This document shows positions 23,921 to 34,930 of a stretch of 64,000 nucleotides of DNA, in pieces. The stretch is taken from the NCBI RefSeq assembly GCF_000764305.2, contig NW_025940784.1:588510-652509 (forward strand), given 5' to 3'. The notes under the pieces are model-generated. The model was given only the letters and a program-made list of their open reading frames with translations, had not been told where the DNA came from and did not search any database. This stretch comes from Hyalella azteca (taxonomy: Eukaryota; Arthropoda; Malacostraca; Amphipoda; Hyalellidae). The number at the start of each line of letters is the position of its first letter. Position 1 is the first letter of the stretch. Made by a program: the position numbers and the translations under genes.

Positions 23921-25493
23921 TTGTTACGCATTCGTTTCATTAGAATTTGCATACATTCTCGGATATAAGATATAAGTTTATAGTGACTAGATAGACGAAT
24001 GAAAAGCGTTTCACCAAACTTTACGAATTTTCAAATTAAGAAGTCAAATGGTAACATGATCCTGTAAATAATTCCTTCGTTCCATCACTACAGATAATTT
24101 TTCTCATATTAAAGGAGTTTCAATACATCAGGTACTATCCTAGGAAACTAGTTAGCAACACATTAGAACTTTTCTTCAGGGCACACGAGGTTTAAATCCG
24201 GGTTTTAATTCATCATTAAAACAAAAAAAATCGTTTTGAGCGCTTGCTCGTAAACAGAATTTTAAATCAACCTCTTGCATTTCGATACTCTAACAATATT
24301 TAATGCTGTGTAGATCTAAACACCAGAACATCCGTGGTGGAATCAACAAGCATTACAAAAAGTAGGAAAGGACGTTTGGGATGAAAATTTCAGTTTTTTA
24401 GCAAATTTAGTAGACAGAATTTTTTCTTGGGAACAAAATAATGTTATACATTGAAGTGGATGTACCAAAAGAATTTCATCTCAAATACGCGTTTCAACGG
24501 CGCTTTCTATCTTTATCGGTACCTTAATTTAGAAATTAGCCACGGGATTTGGATTATCTATCCCAAGCAATGCTAGGTTCAACTGCTAGTATTACATGCC
24601 AGTTTAAAATTTTTAAAAATATTCAAGGAGAATTTGGTAGAGCACAATAATACGAAGCACAATAATAGTCTGGAAAAACTGTACAGCTTAGCTAAATAAA
24701 ATATTTGGAAGTTGGAAGCGACTGAGGAGCTACGAAAATAATACAAAAATTACTCTATCATCACTAACTGCTGTCGTTTAGTTTTAATTGTAAGGACAAT
24801 GAGGAATGTCAACAAAGCTAAACATTATTATTTCCCCAGTAATCAGGAGACCGGAGGACTGGGGAGAAGTGTCCCCTAGTGGGAGGGGTCTCCCACCCCC
24901 TGCGGATGCCTCAAATATGAATTACAACATGAATTACAGAAATAACATAACTTCAACATCTCTGTCGGGAAATTCTTAAAGTGAAAGCCATATTTACGTT
25001 ATTATAAACAGACAAGTTCTATGGCAAGATATTTGATGATGCTAGGTATAATATCCCAGGTTGAGCGTCACGTGGCTTAAACGACCATACACGGAAGTTA
25101 TTTAAAACTTACAAGGGAATGAGAAAAACGTGATCCTCAAAAGTTTTAATATAAATAAGCTGTACAATGCAGGGGAACCGATTAACATCTATCAAATGGG
25201 AATAGATTTGCAGTTTTGCAAAATATTTTCGATGCTACATTTTTCACTTCACTGTAGACACGTAACAGACTTGTTAGGGCAATCGCAAACACTTTAGTTA
25301 CACATACCACAATACATCTCTTGGGCATACCTAAGCATTTGTGTCACAGTCAAACACAAATGAATTTTCCAAGAAGTGCAGAATAAAATGATATTTTCCT
25401 CGGCATATATCGTCACTTTTAAACGGTCAGTGTCACCTTGATGTCGCAATGGCTTTGGTTGAGACAACGTCTTAGTAGCGCTTTATATGATCC
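23921..25493. other. Spacer between FARS2 and PRORP
   Basis: It should contain the FARS2 promoter and 5' UTR (near 23921-24100) and the PRORP 3' UTR. No coding exon, repeat family or clear core promoter motif was recognised. Confidence 0.45.
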
Positions 25494-28400
25494 TCAGCAT
25501 GCGGTTGCTGTGTTGGGTGCTGTGGCGGTTGCTGTGGCGGTTGCTGTGGCGGGTGCTGTGTTGGGTGCTGTGGCGGGTGCTGTGGCGGTTGCTGTGGCGG
25601 GTGCTGTGGCGGGTGCTGTGGCAGGCTGTGCGTCTCCAGCTACGGAAGCATGCTGTGCACACAGCCAAGTGTCCGGCTGTCTGTATGACACCTGGATAAA
25701 AATTACTTCATTTAGTGCTCATCAACTTATTATTTAGTCTCAACTTAATGTAAGAATAACATTACAAATACGGTAACAAATATTAATGCAGGATATAATT
25801 AATTCGATCCTGACTTAGCTGAAAATGAATTTCATAGTTCATTGCTGAGCTAAATTAATGAAAGAATTTGCGTCTTGCAAGGGCCTAATACACTTAATAC
25901 ATTAAACTTCAACCCAAGTTGGGTAAGATATAATGAAATATTAACTCGGGGGGGCTCATTTGGCTTAAAAAAAAAGTTTGACCCTAAGCGTAAGGATATA
26001 AATATATGTCGCCATTTGTAATGTATCATATATCATATGTTAAATGAATAAATAAAGCTAAATTGCGCATATTTTGCGTTAAATCTCTGACAAACTTTAA
26101 TAACATCCGTTTTTTTTCTACTAACACTAAAGTAAGATTTATTGTTCATACTTAGTACCTTAGTAGATTTTTTTCTTCATTCTTTTGCCGACAAAACGCA
26201 AAAGAAAACCACAAGCAGGAACAATAATTGAGATTATTGCTGATATAAATAAACAATTTAAATTGTCTAATTAGAGCTTTACCTTCAAGTAAAACTCATT
26301 GATTAAAAATGCATTGAATTGCAATGCAATTAAAACAGTAACAAATATAATTTAGTTAGAAGTATTCATTAATTATTGGGATTCATTTAAGTGAAATACC
26401 TGCAACGAGCCATCATCGTAAGGCAGGTGCCAGATGTGCTCGCCGAGCGTGAGGCGGGACGAGTTGTACTCCATCGGCCGCTGTCATGTCATCAACATTC
26501 AGTTATGAAATAATAATGAGAATTGTCCGACTCTTTGATAATTTGAATCAACAAATTCTCTGGTCATTGATCGCACGCGAAGAAATAATAATGCTAAACT
26601 GTACGTGTATTAGCAGATTGATTAAACACATAACACATTAAGTATCGAAGTGAGGGCGATCTCTTGCAACATAGATACATCAAAAATCCGTTTTTAAAGC
26701 CCCCAATGATATCGAGGATTGAGTATAACAATTCACATCAACAAATTAGCTTGGCAAATGAATCGCATGGTTTGCATACCGTGATAATTTATAACCTATC
26801 GATATGAAAGATAGTTCATTCTGTATTAACGTCAGATATAACTCTGGTTTACAGTCGGCAATCTTTCATACAGATAAAAAGGAATATTCAATAGCAATTA
26901 CGATCAAACAAGCCTTGTTAGATTCTTTGGCAGATAATACAGGAAAACAGTAAAGTGGTTTACAATTTCCCCTCGTAAGAGGATGGTTCGTGGTGAGCCC
27001 TGCAAGCCTCACCATGACGACCGGAGGGTCGGACGTGAAGAGAGGAAGCTGAAGGGATTGCTGCGACTGCTGCTGCCACAGACGGAACATTCCCTGCAGC
27101 TCTACGCTGTCCAGGGCGTACTGATGCTGCTTCAAGTGAGACCTGCACAGCCAATAGATGTATAAGCATGCAATACCTACGAAAATAGTTATTTCTTTCT
27201 CAATCAACAACGAAAATCATCAAATACTTGCAATTACTGAAAATAGTCGAAGCAATGAACGAGTGTTCACTGTTTTGATTTAATAAATCGATGTCTATAT
27301 TTAATAGGATCAAAACAAACATCATCGCCATTATTGTTAATTTTTACCCGTCAACTTACTGGACATTGCAATACAGGAGCGGCTGTAAACAATTACGAAT
27401 AATATATCAAGGCGTGGCGAGACGATGACAAAGACTGAGTGCTATTGACTACAAATCAAATACTTCAGACGACTAATAGCAATCGCTGTGAAGATGAATC
27501 AACTTTACCTAGTGATGAACTTGCAGTGAGCTCCTGACAACATCGCGGCGTAAAGAAAATACGCGTCATCCTCAGCCCTGTGGGTAAATGATTTTTATTA
27601 CAATGCTAAATAGTATATAAAAGAATTTAAAGTGTAATCTTATGCACAAATAAGATAATAATGAACTTGCAATTAATAATGAACTATGAACGCAATGAAA
27701 TCATTCTAGAATTTGCTATTTCATATTAATACAGGAATTGATGTACACTTGGGCAACAATATAGCTGAAGGCAAGTAATTAATATAGCTGAAGGCAAGTA
27801 ATTAAACAATACAACATAAGAGGGTTCAGAAGCCTGGCAGTGCAACAGCTTGAATAAATTTACCTAAACTTAGATGTTTTAATGTATCAATTTGGCTCGT
27901 CTTAAACGTTAAACGATAAATGTTAATTAGATAATCAGGCAGAAATGCATGTTAACGTACGAGGGCTCCCTATGACGGACAGCCAAAATTTTTCACACGA
28001 AGCATAAATAAGCAGTTTGTCCAAAATATACAGCAGTAATTTGCATATGAGGCAGCCATAATACCCACGCAGTTTGTCTGTAATATACAGCAGTAATTTG
28101 CATATGAGGCAGCCATAATACCCACGCAGTTTGTCTGTAATATACAGCAGTAATTTAGCATATTAGGCAGCCATAATACCCACGCAGTTTGTCTGTAATA
28201 GACGGTAGCGAGGTCGGGTAGCTCCTTCATGGCATCTTTGTCCCACTGCTTCATGAACTCCCGACACACGACGAGCAGCTTGGACTTGGGATGAGCGGCT
28301 TTGATCTGCTTCACGGCACTCAAGACCTGGTCACAACAAGGAGTCCATATATACCATTCATTATTTATATATCAAAGGCGCGACACACGCAGGCACGCAA

Positions 28401-31085
28401 GTACTGTAAAGTCCAGAAATGTTCCAGCATTCGAACTCAAGATGTCAAAAAGGAAAAATACTTCCTGATTGCCACTGTTTTTCTGTAATTAGCAGAAACT
28501 ATGAAGAACTATTTTGAATCGACTAATTGTTTCTATGTAATGAGCAGGAAACCACTTTTTTCTTCTTAGACAATTAAATTTTGATACTTTTTCATGAACG
28601 TCCAATGAGGGGTTTAATTTTGTTCAGTATATGAAAATTAGTCTATTTAATTTACGCTGATGCATTTGTTTTGCATCATACAAAACTTGTCCTTTCAATC
28701 TTGTTCTCTTTCCTACTTATATTTTTAGTCAAGGACACTAATATAGGTAATGCTAGCCAAAAACCTTTCATGAAAGGCTGGATCGTGCCACATGTACATA
28801 AATAGCAATGAGAACAAACCAATCAATTCATAATTGCAATTCTATTAAGTCACAAAAAGCTGGTATGATATAAGAAGTAAAATTTACAAGCAGAGAAAAT
28901 ACGAAAATAATCAAAAGATTTACATAGAACATGTTTTCAGTAATGAAATAAACATTTATCATGGCATTTCTTCAGCTTTTCAATTCTAATTTGTGATGAA
29001 CACCATGATGGTTAAACTTAATCCCGTTTTAACAATCAAAATAAATAAGAAAGCACAAAACGCACATATTTTGGTGCTTTGATAGGTTCCAGATAAGGAT
29101 TAGTGAGAAAGCCACTGCCCGCCACACTGGCAGCGTCCATGACGTGCGTGAAGGGCAGCTCTGATGCCAAGAAGGTGTTGAAGCGCTGCCACTCTACAGG
29201 TGTGCTCTTGACGTACACCTCGCCTGGCAACACAACTTTCTCCACAAACGCAGTCTGGGTGAAAATTGTGGAGTTTATGAGAGAAAAGATTTTTGGAGTT
29301 TATGAGAGTAAAATTTAGCATAAATCTTTGAGAGTGAAAAATATTTCAGGAGCAGCATAGATGGAGAATAGCAAGAAGGAGAACAAAATTTGAAAATTTA
29401 TTCAGGTAATTGCACAATCATAGAAAAAATAAGGTAGAGAGAAATCAAATATTGGTAGGTACTTTAAAAGAAAAGAAATAACCATCTTGCTAAAATGAAA
29501 TTATATAGAGATATTAGGGAATAACTAAACTGGCAGATTGAAATGTTGGGGACAGGGAATGATGGACTTACAATTTAGATACAAAAATTATTTAAAATGT
29601 TTGCACGAAAGACATAACAGATATTGCACTAGGTAAACTATCTACAATGAGTTTTATTGAGGAAATGTTTACCTCCAATTGTAAATCTAATAACTCAAGA
29701 AAAATGTGTAGAACCTATCATTAAATGTAATATGAACTTTTATGAGAATAATCCTAATTTGGAATGTTGCAAACATAAAGTTTAGTTAATTACCTTGAGC
29801 AAGTCAAACCATTTGTCTGTGATGATAGACTTCTTCACAACAGCTCCACAGCACTGGCATTCTCCGCTGAAAATACATGAAAAGATTAGCTGAAATATGA
29901 CAGATATATCCCACTACAGTCTATACAATATACATCATGGATTAAGACCAAGGATGAAATGTAAAAAAAAACTTTATAAATAAGTACAGGTACGTACAAA
30001 CAATATAAACAATATTAAATGCACAGGAATAAAAAATCTATGGTAAAAAAAATAAAAATGTTATGATGGATAAATTTAAAGTAAAAAAGAGAAAGTATTC
30101 ATAATCTTTCTGAATAACTGAGCAACGCACCTATGAGCATCAAGAGTAGTCTTTTGGACATTCCATTCTGTGCCAGCTAACGTGTCAATCAGCTGGCTGG
30201 CTGATGATGCATCCAAAAGCAGCTGCTGATCTTCAAGTTGGCTTAAAAGTTGACTAACTGCAGCTACACGTTGATGCTAACAGTTTGGGGAGGAATTAAA
30301 AGGATTATATCCATGAACATTAAGAAAATTAGAGCTGAGTTTACATGCAAATATAAGTGTACCATATATATATATATATTTAATATCATTCCCATACTAC
30401 TTACTTTCACTAAATATCATATGCAAAATAATTTAAAATTATGTCAATCATATCAAAATATTTCAATATATATAAATAATATGTGACCATTCACCCAGTT
30501 TAAAAATAAACAAGACTAGCACAATATTTACCACATCTAGGTTTTTACAGAGGTCAAAATACTGCTGGTAGTTCTTGGTGAAATTTGTTTGTACTTGATG
30601 TGGCTGCTGTTTAATCTCTTTTAATACTTGAGCCAAATTTTCAGACGTGAGATTACAAGCAGATTCTTCTTTTAATTCTTCCTGGAACATTTAGTCAACA
30701 ATATAGCATATCTATATATAAGCTACGTATATATTTATACTGTATTTCATAAACAAAAATCTTTATCATCAGTTTAGACAAATAAGACAAATTACATTCA
30801 AAATATACATATTCCTCTCAAAAACTAAGCCATAAGTAAAAAAAGAATCTGTTACAAGCTGGGCAAGATTTGAAATATTGAACCCAGAAACATTTAGTTA
30901 TCTAAACTGAAAGACCATAGCAAACTAACAAAAGAGGGGACTTCAAATCTTACCACAGAATTTTCTTGTAATTTCTTGAGTGCTGGATAGGAAGAGGTGT
31001 TGATTTTTCTGATAGGAATTAACCTCCAATCTGATTTACAGCAAAATACAAGTGTTCTTGGCAATAATATTGCCACAGCAGCCAT
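25494..31085 (-). CDS. PRORP: PRORP, protein-only mitochondrial RNase P nuclease (complete, 10 exons, 436 aa)
   Basis: The family cleaves the 5' leaders of mitochondrial pre-tRNAs using a NYN metallonuclease domain. Exons are 30954-31085, 30532-30681, 30131-30276, 29794-29866, 29066-29254, 28184-28326, 27509-27577, 27013-27142, 26400-26480 and 25494-25691; all phases fit. ATG 31085 follows an in-frame stop and begins an import-like presequence. Zinc-site residues are the CQCC cluster (146-149), H362 in HIWHLPYDD and C382 in TWLC. Catalytic Asp candidates are D207 (PFTHVMDAASVAG) and D281/D282 (AEDDAYFLY). The family's fourth Asp, after FITR, is replaced by Ser302 across a splice junction. Only ~100 residues separate the presequence from the zinc site, far short of the usual PPR domain (human protein 583 aa). 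The tail (~391-436) is Ala/Thr/Pro repeats encoded by a minisatellite. The identity is secure; activity is uncertain. Confidence 0.9.
25505..25630 (-). repeat. Coding minisatellite for the PRORP C-terminal Ala/Thr/Pro tail
   Basis: Six-base modules of the type GCCACA, GCAACC and GCACCC (minus strand) repeat for about 125 bp inside the last PRORP exon. They encode a run of PAT, TAT and PNT residues directly after the last conserved Cys. Any unit change is a multiple of three, so length variation would leave the frame intact. Confidence 0.85.
28012..28200 (-). repeat. Minisatellite made of a PRORP exon end plus its donor site
   Basis: Copies start (plus strand) at 28012, 28069, 28126 and 28184, spacing 57, 57 and 58 bp. 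The last is the real exon end, with the minus-strand sequence ACAGACAAACTGC followed by the donor GTGGGT. Two further copies keep the same exon tail and donor, and the most distal is degraded. The frame stays open through the array to 27970, but the extra donors lie 58 and 115 nt downstream and would shift frame into the next exon. Confidence 0.9.
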
Positions 31086-31820
31086 TTTTGATTTGATTAT
31101 TTTACCAGTTTATAAAATAGTTTGCAAAAATAACTCAAACTTCAATTCAATTATCAACAAAAAAAAGGACTTCAAAAATAGTAGCTAATGAACATTGAAG
31201 AACAATTTTATAAATTCAAACTAGTGGCTTTTGAATTTAATCACAGGACCTATAATCTGAAGGTTTAGGGAAGAAAAGCAATGAGTTTAAGAGTTAAAAT
31301 ATGTGCAATGCAATGAAAACATGCAATGCAATGAAAACAAACTCTCAAGGACAAATCCATCTTGATAAATCCATTACTCCATAGTCCATCATCTAGATTC
31401 ACCCAAATTCTTAGAAATATGTAGGTGAACTAACATATTATATAATGATCTAAGATGCCATTTCAATATTTCCATCTTCCCTTAATAAACTTTTAAATGT
31501 GAAAATATTTGGTGATTGTCTGGACCATGCAGGGTTGGGCTATGTTGGGACACCGGACAAGGCTGACTGCATGGGAGCCTGGGAGGTTGAAAGTATAAGG
31601 TCAGATTTGCATGAATGAAATCTCAAGAAACATTTTTCAAGTGTGATCCAAAAGAGACATGCAGAATTTGTTCAAAATGATCTTTTTACTTTTTCATTTG
31701 CATGAGTGACTAACTTCCAGAAATTGACGGTTCAAATATTTCCATAGAATATTACCAGGAAAAATGACAAGGCATGTGTGCAGAAATTAAGCCTGATAGC
31801 TGGACCAGACACTTAGGATA
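31086..31820. other. PRORP upstream region
   Basis: AT-rich flank that must contain the PRORP promoter. There is a short direct repeat ACATGCAATGCAATGAAAAC-like near 31305-31340 and nothing else recognised. Confidence 0.45.
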
Positions 31821-31824
31821 ACAG

Positions 31825-34215
31825 GATGTGTAAGAAGTGATGGTATGGGACTATGGGACTATAGGTTATAAAGCATTGGAGAACAACGTATTGATTTGAC
31901 CATTAACTATGTGCATAGGCCTACTTAGTCTATGTGGGTGGAGTAGCAGCTTGTGTGCTGAAGCAGTGTTGGTTTAAACTTTAAAGTTCGTGTTGTGAGA
32001 TAGGTCAATTGACTACAGCTGCTTAGGTGCCAGGATGACAATATCTATAGCATTTAGATGGCGAAGGTGGCTCCAGGGCTGATTTGAGCGTTAATTTGCT
32101 GGTCTACAGCTGCGCACCTTTTTAGCAATCCATATACTGTTATTGTTAGTAGGCTAATACGCTAATTGCAACATAAAAAATAACATTTAAAAAAGACAAA
32201 AAGCTGAAAAAATCGTTGATTTTTTTTAATAAAGAAATCATAACCTTGGAGTTGGAGGCTTGGAAGTTGGTCAGCCCACAGGAAAGTAGCTAGTCTGATA
32301 TAAATAGCCTAGTATGGCCCAGCATCGTCTGGCGACGCCGCGACTGGCGTCTGCCAATGCGCGAAATAAATTACACTACCCGGCGGACGGAGCGCGCCGG
32401 AGCCGTCCGTATCTTCAACCATGGTCCGTATCTGTCGAATCAGCCGAGGGCGCAGCCGTGCACCACCAATTTTGTGCACCAATAAGCCTTGAAAAGTTGA
32501 ATTGAATGCCTTGGATCTCTCCAGACATCCACCAATCAACCGTGAACCCCTCGGCTTTGTCCTCCTGCGGCCTGGCATAAAACTTGCCGTGCATCACCAG
32601 GCCGTGGATCGAATATGACTTCCGGTCATCGTTAAATTACGTAATTTTTCGTTCGCCGCATCTGAGCCTTCTGAGGTTAGGTTTCAGATAGCATAGTTCT
32701 GTTCCAAAATTTATCGTCCTTCGACGAGTGGCCGTTTGACTGAGGGCTGATTCGACGCACGTCCTAGATATGATTGTCCAGAAGTGTTGACGGCTACATT
32801 CCGGAAGGCAGGAATCACTATGGTCCATTACATCCAGTTCAGTGGTGGTTGTCGGCAGATGACCCGTGACCGTCTGGTGGTGCACGGCAGGATGCATGCA
32901 GTTCCGCTAGCGAGCTGGGCTGGTTGGTCGCAGTCCGTTGTCCGCAATTTACAGTTCGAGCTAAAGTCAGGGTATGAAGTGATGGGTCGCCTGCCGAAGA
33001 CCACCACTGCCTTGGATGTAATGGACCATCATGATTCCTGCCTTCCGGAACGTAGCCTTCAACACTTCCGTATCTAGGCCATGGGTCGAACCAGCCCTCG
33101 GTCGAACGGCCACTTGTCGAAGGACGATCAATTTTGAAACAGAACTATGCTATCTGAAACCTAACCTCAGATGCGGTGATCGTAAAATTGCGTAATTTAA
33201 CGATGCCTGAAAGTCATATTCGGTCCGCGGCCTGGTGGTGCACGACAGGTGGTGGTCAAGGCCGGAAGAGGACAAAGCAGAGTGGTGCACGGCTGATTGA
33301 TGTAGGGCCGGAGAGATCCAAGGCGTTCGATTCAGGGCTTATTGGTGCACAAAATTGGTGGTGCACGGCTGCGCTCCCTGAAGTGATGATTCGATGCAAA
33401 GTTCAGTGGTGGGCAACCATTACTCTCTGAGCTATTCGCTTCAGAATATGGTGGCGTACAGCTCCTAATATTTAAAGCAAGATGATGTCATGGGCTGGTA
33501 ACTGACGGATGCCTTCATCTGCGCCTGATTGGTGGTCATCCGGAAATATGCTAAGCATTCCTACCAAGGCTGATTGGTGCAGGTTTACGGTGATCCGGCG
33601 TGGTCTACGGCCAGTAAGGCTTACGGCGTGTGTAAGAAGTGATAGTATGGGGTAAAATTCTGTGGAGTAGGACCTGTTGACAATTGATTTTTATTCAGCA
33701 GGCTGTGGAGTGAGGTAGGTGTTGCTTAAAGTTGGTGTGGGGAGATGACTCAGTTACCTACAGCTTTTTGGGTGTGAGCTGAGTTTAGTTTTTGCATTAT
33801 AGGGTAGGCGTTGGCGCCAGGGCTTGTTTACGAGCTAAATTTGTGGTGCAGGGCTGCGCTCCCGTAGCATAGCATAGCATAGTTCTGTTCCAAAATTTAT
33901 TGTCGTACGATGCATGACCATTCGACCGTGGGCTGATTCGACACACGGGACAGATACGGACGGCTCCGGCGCGCTCCGTCCGGGTGGTGTAAAATTTTTT
34001 CGCGTGTTGGCCGACGACGCTGGGCCATACGACGCCAGGCTTATTTTTCTGTGGGCTGATTGATCTAATTCAACGGATGTGATCTGTCTGGTGGCGTGCG
34101 GCTGATAATGTTACAGTCAAGATGTGTTGTAGGCTACGTTCTTCAGGGAAGGGATCATGATATTCCATTCGAAGCACGGCAGTGGTGGTCTCCGACAGGC
34201 GTCCCCAGGATAGCA
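31825..34215. repeat. Mosaic repeat family R2 with nested long inverted arms
   Basis: Inner arms of about 430 and 395 bp (32446-32870 and 32990-33385) are inverted copies around a ~120-bp centre. A second, outer pair (32310-32412 and 33946-34050) is also inverted; it contains GGACGGAGCGCGCCGGAGCC and its complement. A third block starting GTGTAAGAAGTGATGGTATG (31827-32110) recurs in direct orientation at 33630-33870. The right flank (34055-34215) matches 56.06-56.22 kb. There is no transposase frame. The arrangement looks like a foldback or nested non-autonomous element family. Confidence 0.75.
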
Positions 34216-34223
34216 TAAGCCTA

Positions 34224-34335
34224 AGTAGGAAGCTGGGTCCGGATTATCAAGACACCATAAGTGACTTACGTTAAGTAGTGTTAAGTAGACGTGGATTTAA
34301 ACGGTGGTATTATCAAAACATTTTCATGGTTTTAA
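34224..34335 (+). repeat. Partial left end of the GGGGCCGGATTATC TIR family
   Basis: GGTCCGGATTATCAAGACA followed by GTAAGTAGACGT-like and GGTGGTATTATCAAAACATT motifs matches the left ends at 40177 and 46042. No matching right end was seen nearby, so it is a fragment. Confidence 0.6.
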
Positions 34336-34784
34336 TATTTAAATTTTAATTTTAATATTTAAGTTTTTATATAATATTTAAACCATTATTTAACGGTTCT
34401 TAATGGTGGATATCCGGCTCAAGTGTGATTTAATTCGAGTTTCTCCTTCATGCAAAATTTTTATTGTCAGGTGGTCGGTTCTGTGACCACCTGATGGATT
34501 TGTAACTGAGAGTCAGGGTACTCTATTGTACCAAGTAGGACTAAGGCAGGACAAGTGAAACACATGGTAACACTAGATCTATTATAATAATAAGCTGGCT
34601 CGGTGAGTACAGAAGGACGGGGATTGACAGGTACAGCACAAGGGATTGTGCCGGAGGAGCGGCTAGTATGATGACGGCTAGGCAGTACCGCTACAACTGA
34701 CGGGCGTTGCACTGCTCGGGCTATATATAGTCCTTAACAGGGATGACGCCACTGAGCGTGACTCTACCGTGTGGGTATAGAACA

Positions 34785-34930
34785 AGAACTTCTAGAATTC
34801 TAGAACTTCTAGTCAATTCTTCTAGTGTACGAGACTACACTGACTTCTAGTCAATTCTTCTAGTGTACGAGACTACACTGACTTCTAGTCAATTCTTCTA
34901 GTGTACGAGACTACCCTGACTTCTATAGTC
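34785..34930 (+). repeat. ~44-bp tandem repeat, about 3 copies
   Basis: Units of ACTTCTAGTCAATTCTTCTA followed by GTGTACGAGACTACACTG repeat three times, with a shorter TCTAGAACTTCTAG run in front. No gene is nearby. Confidence 0.8.

Noticed and set aside
32309..33430. Frames in the R2 palindrome resembling one another
   Set aside because: Their similarity is due to the inverted arms; different frames and strands are open without codon-level conservation.
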